From Lutimaribacter degradans (GTDB lineage: Bacteria; Pseudomonadota; Alphaproteobacteria; Rhodobacterales; Rhodobacteraceae), in contig NZ_JAMQGO010000006.1 in assembly GCF_023703375.1 (NCBI RefSeq), positions 62,001 through 126,000 of the forward strand: 64,000 nucleotides of DNA, given 5' to 3'. The notes under the pieces were generated by a model, which saw nothing but the letters and a program-made list of their open reading frames with translations, did not search any database and was not told the origin of the DNA. A program made the translations under genes and the position numbers. Of the stretch, positions 1-6,680 are shown piece by piece; position 1 is the stretch's first letter, and each line of letters opens with the position of its first letter.

Positions 1-2170
1 CGATACCCGCCACATGCGCCAGGATGCGCAGCTCGATCTGGCTATAATCGAGGCTCAACAGCACCTTGCCTTGGTCGGCGACAAACGCCTCGCGGATGCG
101 ACGGCCCTCTTCGCTGCGCACGGGAATGTTCTGCAAATTCGGATCGCTCGACGCCAGCCGCCCGGTGCTGGCCCCGGTTTGAAGATAAGAAGTATGCACC
201 CGGCCCGTGTCGGGGGAGATATGATCTTGCAACGCGTCGGTATAGGTGGATTTCAGCTTGGAAACCTGGCGCCAGTCCAGGATGCGGGCGGGCAAGTCAT
301 GTTCTGTTGCCAGATCCTCCAGCACATCTGCGGGGGTCGAATACTTGCCCGTCTTGCCGCGTTTGCCGCCCTCGAGCCCCATCTTGCCAAACAGGATCTC
401 ACCGACCTGCGCGGGCGAGCCCACGTTGAACTTTTCGCCCGCCAGTTCGTGAATCTCATCTTCGAGCTGGGCCATTTTCTGGGCAAACGCGCCGGACATG
501 CGGCTCAGCACCGAGCGGTCGACCTTGATGCCGGTCATTTCCATCTCGGCCAGCACCGGCACCAGCGGGCGTTCAAGCGTTTCGTAGACGGTGGTTACCT
601 GTACCTGGTGCAATTGCGGCTTGAACCGTTGCCACAGGCGCAGGGTGATATCGGCATCTTCGGCGGCATATTTCACGGCCTCGTCGATGGCGACGCGGTC
701 AAACGTGATCTGGTTTTTGCCCGATCCGATAAGCTCCTTTATCGGGATCGGCGTGTGCCCCAGGTAGCGTTCGGCCAGCGTATCCATCCCATGCCCGTGC
801 AGCCCCGCGTTCATCGCGTAAGACATCAGCATCGTGTCGTCGATTGGCGCGATTGCGACACCGTTTCGGGCAAAGATCTTTGCATCGTATTTCATGTTCT
901 GGCCGATTTTCAGGATGGCCTCATCCTCCAGCACCGGTTTCAGCGCCGCCAGCACGTCGTCCAGTGCCAACTGCCCTTCGGCCAGCTCGTCTGATCCGAA
1001 AAGGTCATCCGCGCCGCCCGCGCGATGGGTCAGCGGGATGTAACAGGCATGGCCGGCGTCCACGGCCAGCGAAATACCCACCAGGTCGGCCTGCATTTCG
1101 TTCAGGCCGGTGGTTTCGGTGTCTATGGCCACGTAGCCGCGTTCGGTGATCCGGTCGATCCAGCCTTGCAGGGCCTCCATGTCGCGCACACGCTCGTAGT
1201 TTTCGGGCGTAAAGGGCAGATCCGCGGGCCCCTCCACCTCGACCCCGCCCGGGTCGGTATCCATGATGACCGGCGGCTCGACATCCAGCGCGTCGGCCAC
1301 GCGCTTGGACAGGGTGCGAAATTCCATTTCGGCCAGGAATTCCAACAGCTTCTGCGGCTCGACCTCGCGCACCTCAAGCTCGTCCAGCGTAAAGGGCAGT
1401 TCCATATCGCAATCAAGCTGCACCAGCTTTTTCGACAGCTCGATCTGTTCGCGTTTTTCTATCAGGGTCTGGCGGCGCTTGGGTTGCTTGATTTCCTCGG
1501 CGCGGTCCAGCAGCTCTTCAAGGCTGCCGAACTCGTTGATCAACAATGACGCGGTCTTGATGCCGATGCCCGGTGCGCCGGGCACGTTGTCGACGCTGTC
1601 ACCTGCCAGCGCCTGCACATCGACCACCCGTTCCGGGCCTACCCCGAACTTTTCCTCGACCCCCTCGCGGTCGATGCGGCGGTTTTTCATCGGGTCCAGC
1701 ATTTCCACGCCGTCCCCCACCAGTTGCATCAAGTCCTTGTCGGAGCTCAGGATGGTTACACGCCCGCCCGCGTCGCGCGCCTGGCAGGCCAGCGTTGCAA
1801 TGATGTCGTCGGCCTCGAACCCTTCGATTTCCTTGCAGGCGATGTTGAAGGCCTCGGTGGCGCGGCGGGTGAGCGGAATCTGCGGGCGCAGTTCCTCGGG
1901 CATTGCCTCGCGATTGGCCTTGTATTGGTCATACAGATCGTTGCGGAAGGTGTGGCTGCCCTTGTCGAACACAACCGCCACATGCGTTGGGGCATCCGAG
2001 CCGCCGTTGTTTCCGTCGATATAGCGCTGCAACATGTTGCAAAAACCGCTGACGGCGCCAATCGGCAGGCCATCGGATTTGCGTGTCAGGGGGGGCAGCG
2101 CATGATAGGCGCGAAAGATATACGCGGACCCGTCGATCAGATGCAGATGACATCCTTTACCAAAGGCCAT
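1..2170 (-). CDS. polA: DNA polymerase I, N-terminal 723 residues (truncated by window edge)
   Basis: DNA polymerase I, used for gap filling in repair and for removing RNA primers. Read on the minus strand from ATG at 2170, the protein opens with MAFGKGCHLHLIDGSAYIFR, the start of the 5'-nuclease domain (about residues 1-290). A 3'-5' exonuclease domain follows, with the first metal-binding motif AIDTETTG near residue 345, so proofreading looks intact. The polymerase domain is visible as far as motif A (DYSQIELR), whose Asp is catalytic; the fingers and motif C lie beyond base 1. The frame is open to the edge, so this is a partial gene and not a broken one. The family is usually about 930 residues long. 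Confidence 0.96.
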   Translation of the reverse strand, partial: MAFGKGCHLHLIDGSAYIFRAYHALPPLTRKSDGLPIGAVSGFCNMLQRYIDGNNGGSDAPTHVAVVFDKGSHTFRNDLYDQYKANREAMPEELRPQIPLTRRATEAFNIACKEIEGFEADDIIATLACQARDAGGRVTILSSDKDLMQLVGDGVEMLDPMKNRRIDREGVEEKFGVGPERVVDVQALAGDSVDNVPGAPGIGIKTASLLINEFGSLEELLDRAEEIKQPKRRQTLIEKREQIELSKKLVQLDCDMELPFTLDELEVREVEPQKLLEFLAEMEFRTLSKRVADALDVEPPVIMDTDPGGVEVEGPADLPFTPENYERVRDMEALQGWIDRITERGYVAIDTETTGLNEMQADLVGISLAVDAGHACYIPLTHRAGGADDLFGSDELAEGQLALDDVLAALKPVLEDEAILKIGQNMKYDAKIFARNGVAIAPIDDTMLMSYAMNAGLHGHGMDTLAERYLGHTPIPIKELIGSGKNQITFDRVAIDEAVKYAAEDADITLRLWQRFKPQLHQVQVTTVYETLERPLVPVLAEMEMTGIKVDRSVLSRMSGAFAQKMAQLEDEIHELAGEKFNVGSPAQVGEILFGKMGLEGGKRGKTGKYSTPADVLEDLATEHDLPARILDWRQVSKLKSTYTDALQDHISPDTGRVHTSYLQTGASTGRLASSDPNLQNIPVRSEEGRRIREAFVADQGKVLLSLDYSQIELRILAHVAGI

Positions 2171-2265
2171 GACGCCCCTCTCTCTCACGGCAGTGCCGCA
2201 CTATCTTGCCAAATATGATCCCGCCGGAGGCTTTTGCAGGTGACATGCGCGTATCGGCGGCCCGG

Positions 2266-2454
2266 TCAGGCCTTGCCCTCGAAATCGCGGTGTACGTATT
2301 TCGCGTCGCAATAGGGGCATTCCACGAAACCCGTCTCGTGCGGGATCTGCAACCACACGCGCGGATGACCCAGGGCGCCTTCGCCCCCGTCGCAGGCCAC
2401 GCGCCAGTTGTCCACAACCTTGGTTTCCGGGGCGTCGATCGTCATGGGGGACAT
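2266..2454 (-). CDS. Zinc-finger protein of the zf-CHCC family
   Basis: Small 62-residue protein with one predicted zinc site: Cys21, His30, Cys46 and Cys49, spaced C-x8-H-x15-C-x2-C. This is the zf-CHCC pattern, related to the mitochondrial complex I subunit NDUFS6 and common as a stand-alone protein in Alphaproteobacteria. It lies 95 bases downstream of the polA start on the same strand and is divergent from the ABC ATPase gene. Its exact job is not known; a role near respiratory complex I is inferred only from the family. The start at 2454 gives the expected family length. Confidence 0.85.
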   Translation of the reverse strand: MSPMTIDAPETKVVDNWRVACDGGEGALGHPRVWLQIPHETGFVECPYCDAKYVHRDFEGKA

Positions 2455-2518
2455 TCCCTTTTGGCTGCTGATGGGTTAGCCCCTTATGCGTGAAGCCGAC
2501 CAGAGGGGCAAGTGGTGC

Positions 2519-3448
2519 ATGAGCGGGAATGCGATTGAAATAGAAGGGTTGCGCAAGACCTATGCCGGCCAGAAGGGCGCAGGCCCGAAAGAGGCGCTGA
2601 AAGGCATCGACCTGGCGATTCCCCAAGGGTCGGTGTTCGGCCTTTTGGGGCCGAACGGTGCGGGCAAGTCGACGCTCATCAACATCCTGGCGGGGCTGGT
2701 GGTGAAAACCGCGGGAACCGTGCGCATCTGGGGGTTCGACCAGGACGTGAACCCACGCCAGTCGCGCGCGGCCATCGGCGTCATGCCGCAAGAGCTGAAC
2801 CTTGATCCGTTCTTCACGCCCCGTGCCGCGCTCGAGGTGCAAGCGGGGCTTTACGGCGTGCCGAAATCGCAGCGCCGGTCGGATGAAATTCTTGAACTGG
2901 TGGGCCTATTGGACAAGGCCGAATCCTACGCCCGCACCCTTTCCGGGGGGATGCGGCGGCGGCTTTTGCTGGCCAAGGCGCTGGTGCATAACCCTCATAT
3001 CCTGGTGCTGGACGAACCGACGGCGGGCGTCGATATCGAATTACGCCAGATGTTGTGGGAAAACGTGCGCAAGCTGAACCAGCAGGGCATGACCATCATC
3101 CTGACCACGCATTACCTAGAAGAAGCCGAGGAAATGTGCGACGAGATCGCCATCATCAACAATGGTGAAAAGGTGGCGCAGGACAGCACCGCCAACCTGC
3201 TGGGCCGGATCGACGCCAAGACGATGGTGATTCATCCTGCCAGTGAGGTCACGACCCTGCCTGAAGGGCCGGGAATGGAGGTTACGCGCCGGGCAGATGG
3301 GGCCATCGCCATCACCTATCGCACGGCCGAGGTTTCGGCTGATGCGGTGCTGGCGGCGGCCCATGACGCGGGCATTTCCATCCGCGACGTAAAGACGGAA
3401 GAGGCCGATCTGCAAGACGTGTTCCTGGCCCTGACACGGGCGGACTAG
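2519..3448 (+). CDS. ABC transporter ATP-binding protein (ABC-2 exporter type, YadG-like)
   Basis: ATPase subunit of an ABC exporter, 309 residues from ATG 2519. Walker A (GPNGAGKST) is at residues 44-52, the signature LSGGMRRR at 141-148 and Walker B (ILVLDEP) at 161-167, followed by the switch His in LTTHYLEEAEEM. The C-terminal 80 residues resemble the extension of YadG-type ATPases that pair with ABC-2 permeases. I chose ATG 2519 over the in-frame ATG at 2486 because GAGGGG at 2503-2508 is well spaced before it. No permease gene follows; the next gene is arfB on the opposite strand, so the membrane partner must be encoded elsewhere. Confidence 0.9.
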   Translation: MSGNAIEIEGLRKTYAGQKGAGPKEALKGIDLAIPQGSVFGLLGPNGAGKSTLINILAGLVVKTAGTVRIWGFDQDVNPRQSRAAIGVMPQELNLDPFFTPRAALEVQAGLYGVPKSQRRSDEILELVGLLDKAESYARTLSGGMRRRLLLAKALVHNPHILVLDEPTAGVDIELRQMLWENVRKLNQQGMTIILTTHYLEEAEEMCDEIAIINNGEKVAQDSTANLLGRIDAKTMVIHPASEVTTLPEGPGMEVTRRADGAIAITYRTAEVSADAVLAAAHDAGISIRDVKTEEADLQDVFLALTRAD

Positions 3449-3482
3449 GACGCGCCGAAGTTCCCGGCGCGCCAGGCCGGTC

Positions 3483-3905
3483 TCAGTCCTCGCCGGATAC
3501 CTTGCCGCGCAGGGATTTGACCTCACCGCGCACTTTCTTGGCTTTCAGGCGGCGTTTCTTCGATCCCAGCGTCGGGCGTGTGGCAATGCGGCGCTTGGGC
3601 TTGCGGGTGGCCTGCTCTACCAGATCGGCCAACCGTTGGCGTGCAATGTCGCGGTTCCGGGCCTGGCTGCGGGTCTCGTCCACTTGGATCACCAGGGCGC
3701 CATCCTTGGTCCATCTTCGACCGGCCAGCCTTTTCAACCGTGTCTTGACCGCACCCGGCAGGTTGGGAGAGCGCTCGGCCTCGAACCGCAGTTCGACCGC
3801 AGTGCTGACCTTGTTCACGTTCTGCCCGCCAGGGCCACTGGCGCGGATGAACTGCTCGGTCAGTTCCCAGTCCTCGATGGTTATGTCGTCGGTAATGCGC
3901 AGCAT
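3483..3905 (-). CDS. arfB: Alternative ribosome-rescue factor ArfB (peptidyl-tRNA hydrolase)
   Basis: ArfB (YaeJ/ICT1 family) releases peptides from ribosomes stalled on mRNAs lacking a stop codon, acting as a codon-independent release factor. At 140 residues it has the family length. The GGQ catalytic motif is at residues 26-28 within ASGPGGQNVNKVST, and the C-terminal 40 residues are Lys/Arg-rich, matching the tail that enters the empty mRNA channel. Upstream on the same strand is a compact leader unit with an extreme Shine-Dalgarno sequence and a terminator hairpin ending 43 bases before this start. Because ArfB acts on stalled ribosomes, that leader could couple its expression to ribosome state; this is an inference. 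Confidence 0.95.
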   Translation of the reverse strand: MLRITDDITIEDWELTEQFIRASGPGGQNVNKVSTAVELRFEAERSPNLPGAVKTRLKRLAGRRWTKDGALVIQVDETRSQARNRDIARQRLADLVEQATRKPKRRIATRPTLGSKKRRLKAKKVRGEVKSLRGKVSGED

Positions 3906-3948
3906 GGTGTCAGCTTATCGCAGCTTGTTCCGGTCAGCCAGCGAATGG

Positions 3949-3978
3949 AAAGGGCCGCCCGACATGTCGAGCGGCCCC
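3949..3978 (-). terminator. Strong intrinsic terminator hairpin between the leader unit and arfB
   Basis: On the minus strand, bases 3977-3967 pair with 3962-3952 in an 11-bp stem (one U-G wobble) around a CATG loop, followed by TTTCC. The stem is nearly all G/C. It ends 43 bases before the arfB start, so arfB needs readthrough or its own promoter. The U run is short, so termination may be partial. Confidence 0.65.
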
Positions 3979-4001
3979 ACAGAATTCGGAGGTGGTTTCG
4001 G

Positions 4002-4094
4002 TTAGGTTCCCACCAATTCAGGTTTCACGCAGCCAAGGGCTGCCTCAGATGCGTGCCCCCTGAACTGTTCCGACACCTTTCTCCAATATCCCAT
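4002..4094 (-). CDS. Possible 30-residue small protein in the arfB leader
   Basis: ATG 4094 to TAA 4002 encodes 30 residues beginning MGYWRKVSEQF and ending KPELVGT, with one Cys and a mildly basic N-terminus. The AGGAGG core lies 14 bases upstream, longer than ideal spacing, and a competing GTG at 4101 in another frame has 7-base spacing and gives a short peptide ending at a TGA. Codon choice (AGA, AGG, several A- or T-ending codons) is unlike the neighbouring genes. Whether this frame, the GTG frame or neither is translated cannot be settled from the sequence. No function is recognised. Confidence 0.3.
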   Translation of the reverse strand: MGYWRKVSEQFRGHASEAALGCVKPELVGT

Positions 4095-4100
4095 TAGACA

Positions 4101-4130
4101 CTAGAGCACCTCCTTTCTGCTGTTGAACAT
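4101..4130 (-). CDS. Possible 9-codon mini-ORF overlapping the Shine-Dalgarno
   Basis: ATG 4130 opens a nine-residue frame (MFNSRKEVL) that ends in TAG at 4101-4103. The Shine-Dalgarno sequence of the following frame lies inside this mini-ORF, and its stop overlaps the GTG codon at 4099-4101. If the transcription start is at about 4128-4131, this AUG would be at or very near the 5' end of the RNA. Coding is unproven. Confidence 0.15.
   Translation of the reverse strand: MFNSRKEVL
4107..4118 (-). promoter_or_regulatory. Twelve-base perfect Shine-Dalgarno
   Basis: The minus strand reads AGAAAGGAGGTG. This is the exact complement of CACCTCCTTTCT, the usual 3' tail of alphaproteobacterial 16S rRNA, so the whole anti-Shine-Dalgarno can pair. 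Most genes in this window show only 4-7 complementary bases. Confidence 0.7.
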
Positions 4131-4134
4131 GACA

Positions 4135-4164
4135 CTAGCCTGCCACAAAATTTGGCTATGTCAA
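4135..4164 (-). promoter_or_regulatory. Probable promoter of the arfB leader unit
   Basis: The minus strand has a consensus TTGACA at 4164-4159. With a 17-18 base spacer, the -10 region falls on AGGCTAG (4141-4135), which is weak. The element starts 8 bases past the yhhQ stop codon, so the leader appears to have its own promoter. Confidence 0.5.
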
Positions 4165-4171
4165 AACAAAA

Positions 4172-4807
4172 TCATGTGGTGCGCGCCCGAAGCGCCCCCA
4201 CGATGATGCGGAAGGGAACAAGAGCAAGGATGGCAAGCGACAGCTTGACCAACCAGTCGGCCACCGCCAGCGACACCCACAAGGGCACCACCGGACCCGC
4301 CCCCAAAAGCGGCAGCGCCTCACCGGCCCAGGCTACATCGTTGCCCGGCTCCAACCAGGCCATGGTGCCGGAAAAGGCGATGGTAAAGAAGATGGCCGTA
4401 TCCAGCGACGAGCCAACCAGAGTCGAGGCCAGCGGCGCCCGCCACCAGCGCCCTTCGCGCAACCTGTCGAAAATCGCCACGTCCATCAATTGCGCGGTCA
4501 GGAATGCAAGGCCCGAGCCGATTGCAATGCGCAGCGTCACTGCCGGATAGGTGTATCCATCGCCCTGCAGCATGATCTGGGTGCCGACAAGCGAGCAGAT
4601 CACCCCTGCCACGAACCCGGCCGCCACCACCTTGCGCGCGGCAGGCACGCCGTAGACGCGGTTCATCACGTCGGTGACCAGAAAGGCCAGCGGATAGGTA
4701 AAGGCACCCCAGGTCAGCCATTGGCCGAACAGGAATTGCACAAGAATGTTCGAGGCCACGACGATGGCGGCCATGGCAAGAATGCCGGGAATATGGGTTC
4801 GGCTCAT
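4172..4807 (-). CDS. yhhQ: VUT-family queuosine-precursor transporter (YhhQ-like)
   Basis: Inner-membrane protein of 211 residues with about six hydrophobic segments and the family signature around LTWGAFTYPLAFLVTDVMNR (about residues 31-50), where the acidic and Asn residues are conserved. Characterised members import queuine precursors (preQ0/preQ1) for tRNA modification. It sits downstream of the phytase-like gene on the same strand with an 80-base gap, and upstream of the arfB leader. I looked for a preQ1 riboswitch in the gap and did not find a convincing one. The family call is firm; the substrate is inferred from it. Confidence 0.88.
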   Translation of the reverse strand: MSRTHIPGILAMAAIVVASNILVQFLFGQWLTWGAFTYPLAFLVTDVMNRVYGVPAARKVVAAGFVAGVICSLVGTQIMLQGDGYTYPAVTLRIAIGSGLAFLTAQLMDVAIFDRLREGRWWRAPLASTLVGSSLDTAIFFTIAFSGTMAWLEPGNDVAWAGEALPLLGAGPVVPLWVSLAVADWLVKLSLAILALVPFRIIVGALRARTT

Positions 4808-4887
4808 GATGTGATCCGTTTTTACAAGGTTGCGGAGACTTGGCCCTGCATCACGCAGAACGCGCCGCGAATACGCGTCTGACCGCC

Positions 4888-5778
4888 TTATTGCAAGGGG
4901 TTTCCGATAACGTATTCCACGATTTCGGTGCGTTGCAGGCGGCGGAAATTGTCGTCGGATATCATCGTCAGGCGGGTGCGGCCTTGCCCGTCACGCCAGA
5001 CCGACAGCCCTTCGAGGTTGTCGTGCCGCAGCACCGGGGCGGTAAACATGATGCGGCCCGATAGCGGGCGGTTGCCTGTCAGTTCAAACCGTCGCACGCG
5101 CGTGCGGAACCCTATTCCGTTGAACCCACGCTCAAGCAGGTAGAACGCGCCGTCATATCCGAAATCGCCGCCCACTGGCAGGAAACCGGGGCTGCGCGTG
5201 ATGTGAAAGGCCGTGGTCCATTGCCCGTTCTCGAACCGCCAGACCGGAAAGGGTGCATCCCACGCTGACGACTTTTCCGGCATCGTGTAAAGCCGCCCCC
5301 GGGCATCGATGGCCAGCACCTCGAGCGCGGCATTGCCGGCAAGCCCGGCAAAATCGGGATGATCGGGCAAGCGGGTCGCGCGGCCCTTGTCAGACAGACG
5401 CAACACGCGCGACATCCCTTCAAGGCTGACGAACACGCGGCCACCGGGCGCTATTGCAAGCCCTTCGGTGTCGCGCAGGCCGGGCGGCTTGGCTGGGCGG
5501 TCCAATCGGATTGGGCCGAAATCGGTGATCGTGATGCCCGCGATGGCCCCCTTTTGTCGCGTGATGCGGCCGCGCAACATTGCGCCGCGGTCGGACACGG
5601 CGACAAGCGCGCCGCCATCGTCCGTGACCTCAAGCCCGGAAAACCCGCCGAACCGCGGGTCGTCCACCCGCCACGTGAAACTGGCCAGCAGGCGCGCCGG
5701 CTCATCCGCGCGGGCCGCGCACGCCAGCAAGATCAGCGCCAGAGCGGCGCTCAGTCGGCCTGAAGAACCGCGACGCAT
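4888..5778 (-). CDS. Secreted esterase-like/phytase-like beta-propeller protein
   Basis: Protein of the esterase-like activity of phytase family, 296 residues from ATG 5778. The N-terminus MRRGSSGRLSAALALILLACA followed by ARADE reads as a signal peptide, so it is probably periplasmic. The body has repeated blade-like strands such as FSGLEVTDDGG, DTEGLAIAPGGRVFVS and HDNLEGLSVW, containing the acidic residues typical of calcium-binding propellers. A longer frame runs upstream to 5892 but lacks a signal sequence. The chosen start lies 28 bases inside the end of mepA, so the two are probably cotranscribed and coupled. The substrate is unknown. Confidence 0.8.
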   Translation of the reverse strand: MRRGSSGRLSAALALILLACAARADEPARLLASFTWRVDDPRFGGFSGLEVTDDGGALVAVSDRGAMLRGRITRQKGAIAGITITDFGPIRLDRPAKPPGLRDTEGLAIAPGGRVFVSLEGMSRVLRLSDKGRATRLPDHPDFAGLAGNAALEVLAIDARGRLYTMPEKSSAWDAPFPVWRFENGQWTTAFHITRSPGFLPVGGDFGYDGAFYLLERGFNGIGFRTRVRRFELTGNRPLSGRIMFTAPVLRHDNLEGLSVWRDGQGRTRLTMISDDNFRRLQRTEIVEYVIGNPLQ

Positions 5779-6680
5779 TGGTTGGGCAGGTCGGCCAGCG
5801 TGTATTCGCGGCGTGGCTTGGGCTTGGGGGCGTTCGGGTCGGGCGGTGGCGGGTTCAGGATGTTGGCCTGCCATTGCCGCGCATCCGCGCATCCGTCACC
5901 GGGCGGCGGGGGCGATTGGTTTTCGCAGTCGCGCGCACCGGCGGGGCAGTTCAGCCGCACGTGGAAATGGTAGTGATGCCCCCACCAGGGCCGCACCTTG
6001 CGCAGCCAGCTGCGGTCGCCTTTTTCATCTTCGCACATTTGCACCTTGGCGCCGGGAAAGACAAAGATGCGGGCCGTGCGCGGGTCTTGCGCGGCGGCCT
6101 TTATGATCTCGTGATGGGCGCGGGTCCAATTGTCGTTTACATAGGCGCCACTTGCGCGGCGCATTGATATGGACGAGATCGCCTCGCGTTCTTGCCGGGA
6201 CAGGTTCAGCCGGTCGGCAGGGCGCATCCAGATGTCGATATCCATGCCCGACTGATGGCTGCGGTGGCCGGTCAGCATCGGTCCGCCGCGCGGCTGGCTC
6301 ATGTCGCCGACGTAAAGCCCGCTCCATCCTGGGTGTTGTGCGGCCTTGGCCGACAGTGTCTTGACGAAGTCTATGGTCTCGGGATGCGCCCAGTTGCGGT
6401 TGCGGCTCAGGCGCATGGCCTGCCAGGTGGGGCCGGTTTCCGGCAGCGCCGTACCGCCCGCAAGGCATCCCTTGGAATATCCGCCAAAGGGTTCGGCGCG
6501 TTGGCCCGACCCGCGCGGTGCCGCGCCGAACAGGCGCTTGGCCTCAACCCTCTGCATCGAGGCTGGTATCGCCTGCTGCGTCGAGACGCGAGGGGCGCCG
6601 GCCCCGTAATCGTCGGAGGTGCGGCTGCCACAGGCGCCTAGTCCAAAGGCAAGGGCTGCGATGGTGAAGGCGCGGAGCAT
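5751..6680 (-). CDS. mepA: Penicillin-insensitive murein endopeptidase
   Basis: MepA-type metallopeptidase (family M74) that cleaves D-Ala-meso-DAP cross-links in peptidoglycan. The zinc-site residues are visible in GHRSHQSGMDIDIW and in WWGHHYHFHVRL. From ATG 6680 the N-terminus MLRAFTIAALAFGLGAC is a lipoprotein signal with lipobox LGAC, which would anchor the enzyme in a membrane; E. coli MepA is a soluble periplasmic enzyme. Six Cys remain after the lipobox Cys. AGGAGA precedes this start; a longer start at 6710 is possible. The 5' end overlaps the MFS gene by 43 bases. Length 309 residues. Confidence 0.92.
   Translation of the reverse strand: MLRAFTIAALAFGLGACGSRTSDDYGAGAPRVSTQQAIPASMQRVEAKRLFGAAPRGSGQRAEPFGGYSKGCLAGGTALPETGPTWQAMRLSRNRNWAHPETIDFVKTLSAKAAQHPGWSGLYVGDMSQPRGGPMLTGHRSHQSGMDIDIWMRPADRLNLSRQEREAISSISMRRASGAYVNDNWTRAHHEIIKAAAQDPRTARIFVFPGAKVQMCEDEKGDRSWLRKVRPWWGHHYHFHVRLNCPAGARDCENQSPPPPGDGCADARQWQANILNPPPPDPNAPKPKPRREYTLADLPNQCVAVLQAD

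Larger units (their letters stand above)
3949..4131 (-). ncRNA. Candidate small RNA or mRNA leader upstream of arfB
   Basis: Compact transcription unit in the yhhQ-arfB gap. It has a TTGACA -35 element at 4159-4164, a probable start near 4128-4131, a 12-nt Shine-Dalgarno at 4107-4118, two or three tiny reading frames, an internal hairpin (GCAGCC/GGCUGC near 4032-4046), an anti-Shine-Dalgarno copy at 3988-3995 and a terminator at 3949-3978. The transcript would be about 180 nt. Codon third positions in its longest frame are only about 59 percent G/C (17 of 29 codons), low for this genome, which favours RNA-level constraint over ordinary coding. It could be an independent sRNA, a small mRNA or an attenuating leader for arfB. 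I know of no named family that it matches. Confidence 0.5.

Noticed and set aside
3451..3471. Hairpin after the ABC ATPase gene as a terminator
   Set aside because: The 7-bp stem CGCGCCG/CGGCGCG is real but has no T run on either side, so I do not call it an intrinsic terminator.
4808..4887. Possible preQ1 riboswitch upstream of yhhQ
   Set aside because: The minus strand has CCGCAACCTTGTAAAAACGG but lacks the C-rich loop and pseudoknot pairing of known preQ1 classes.
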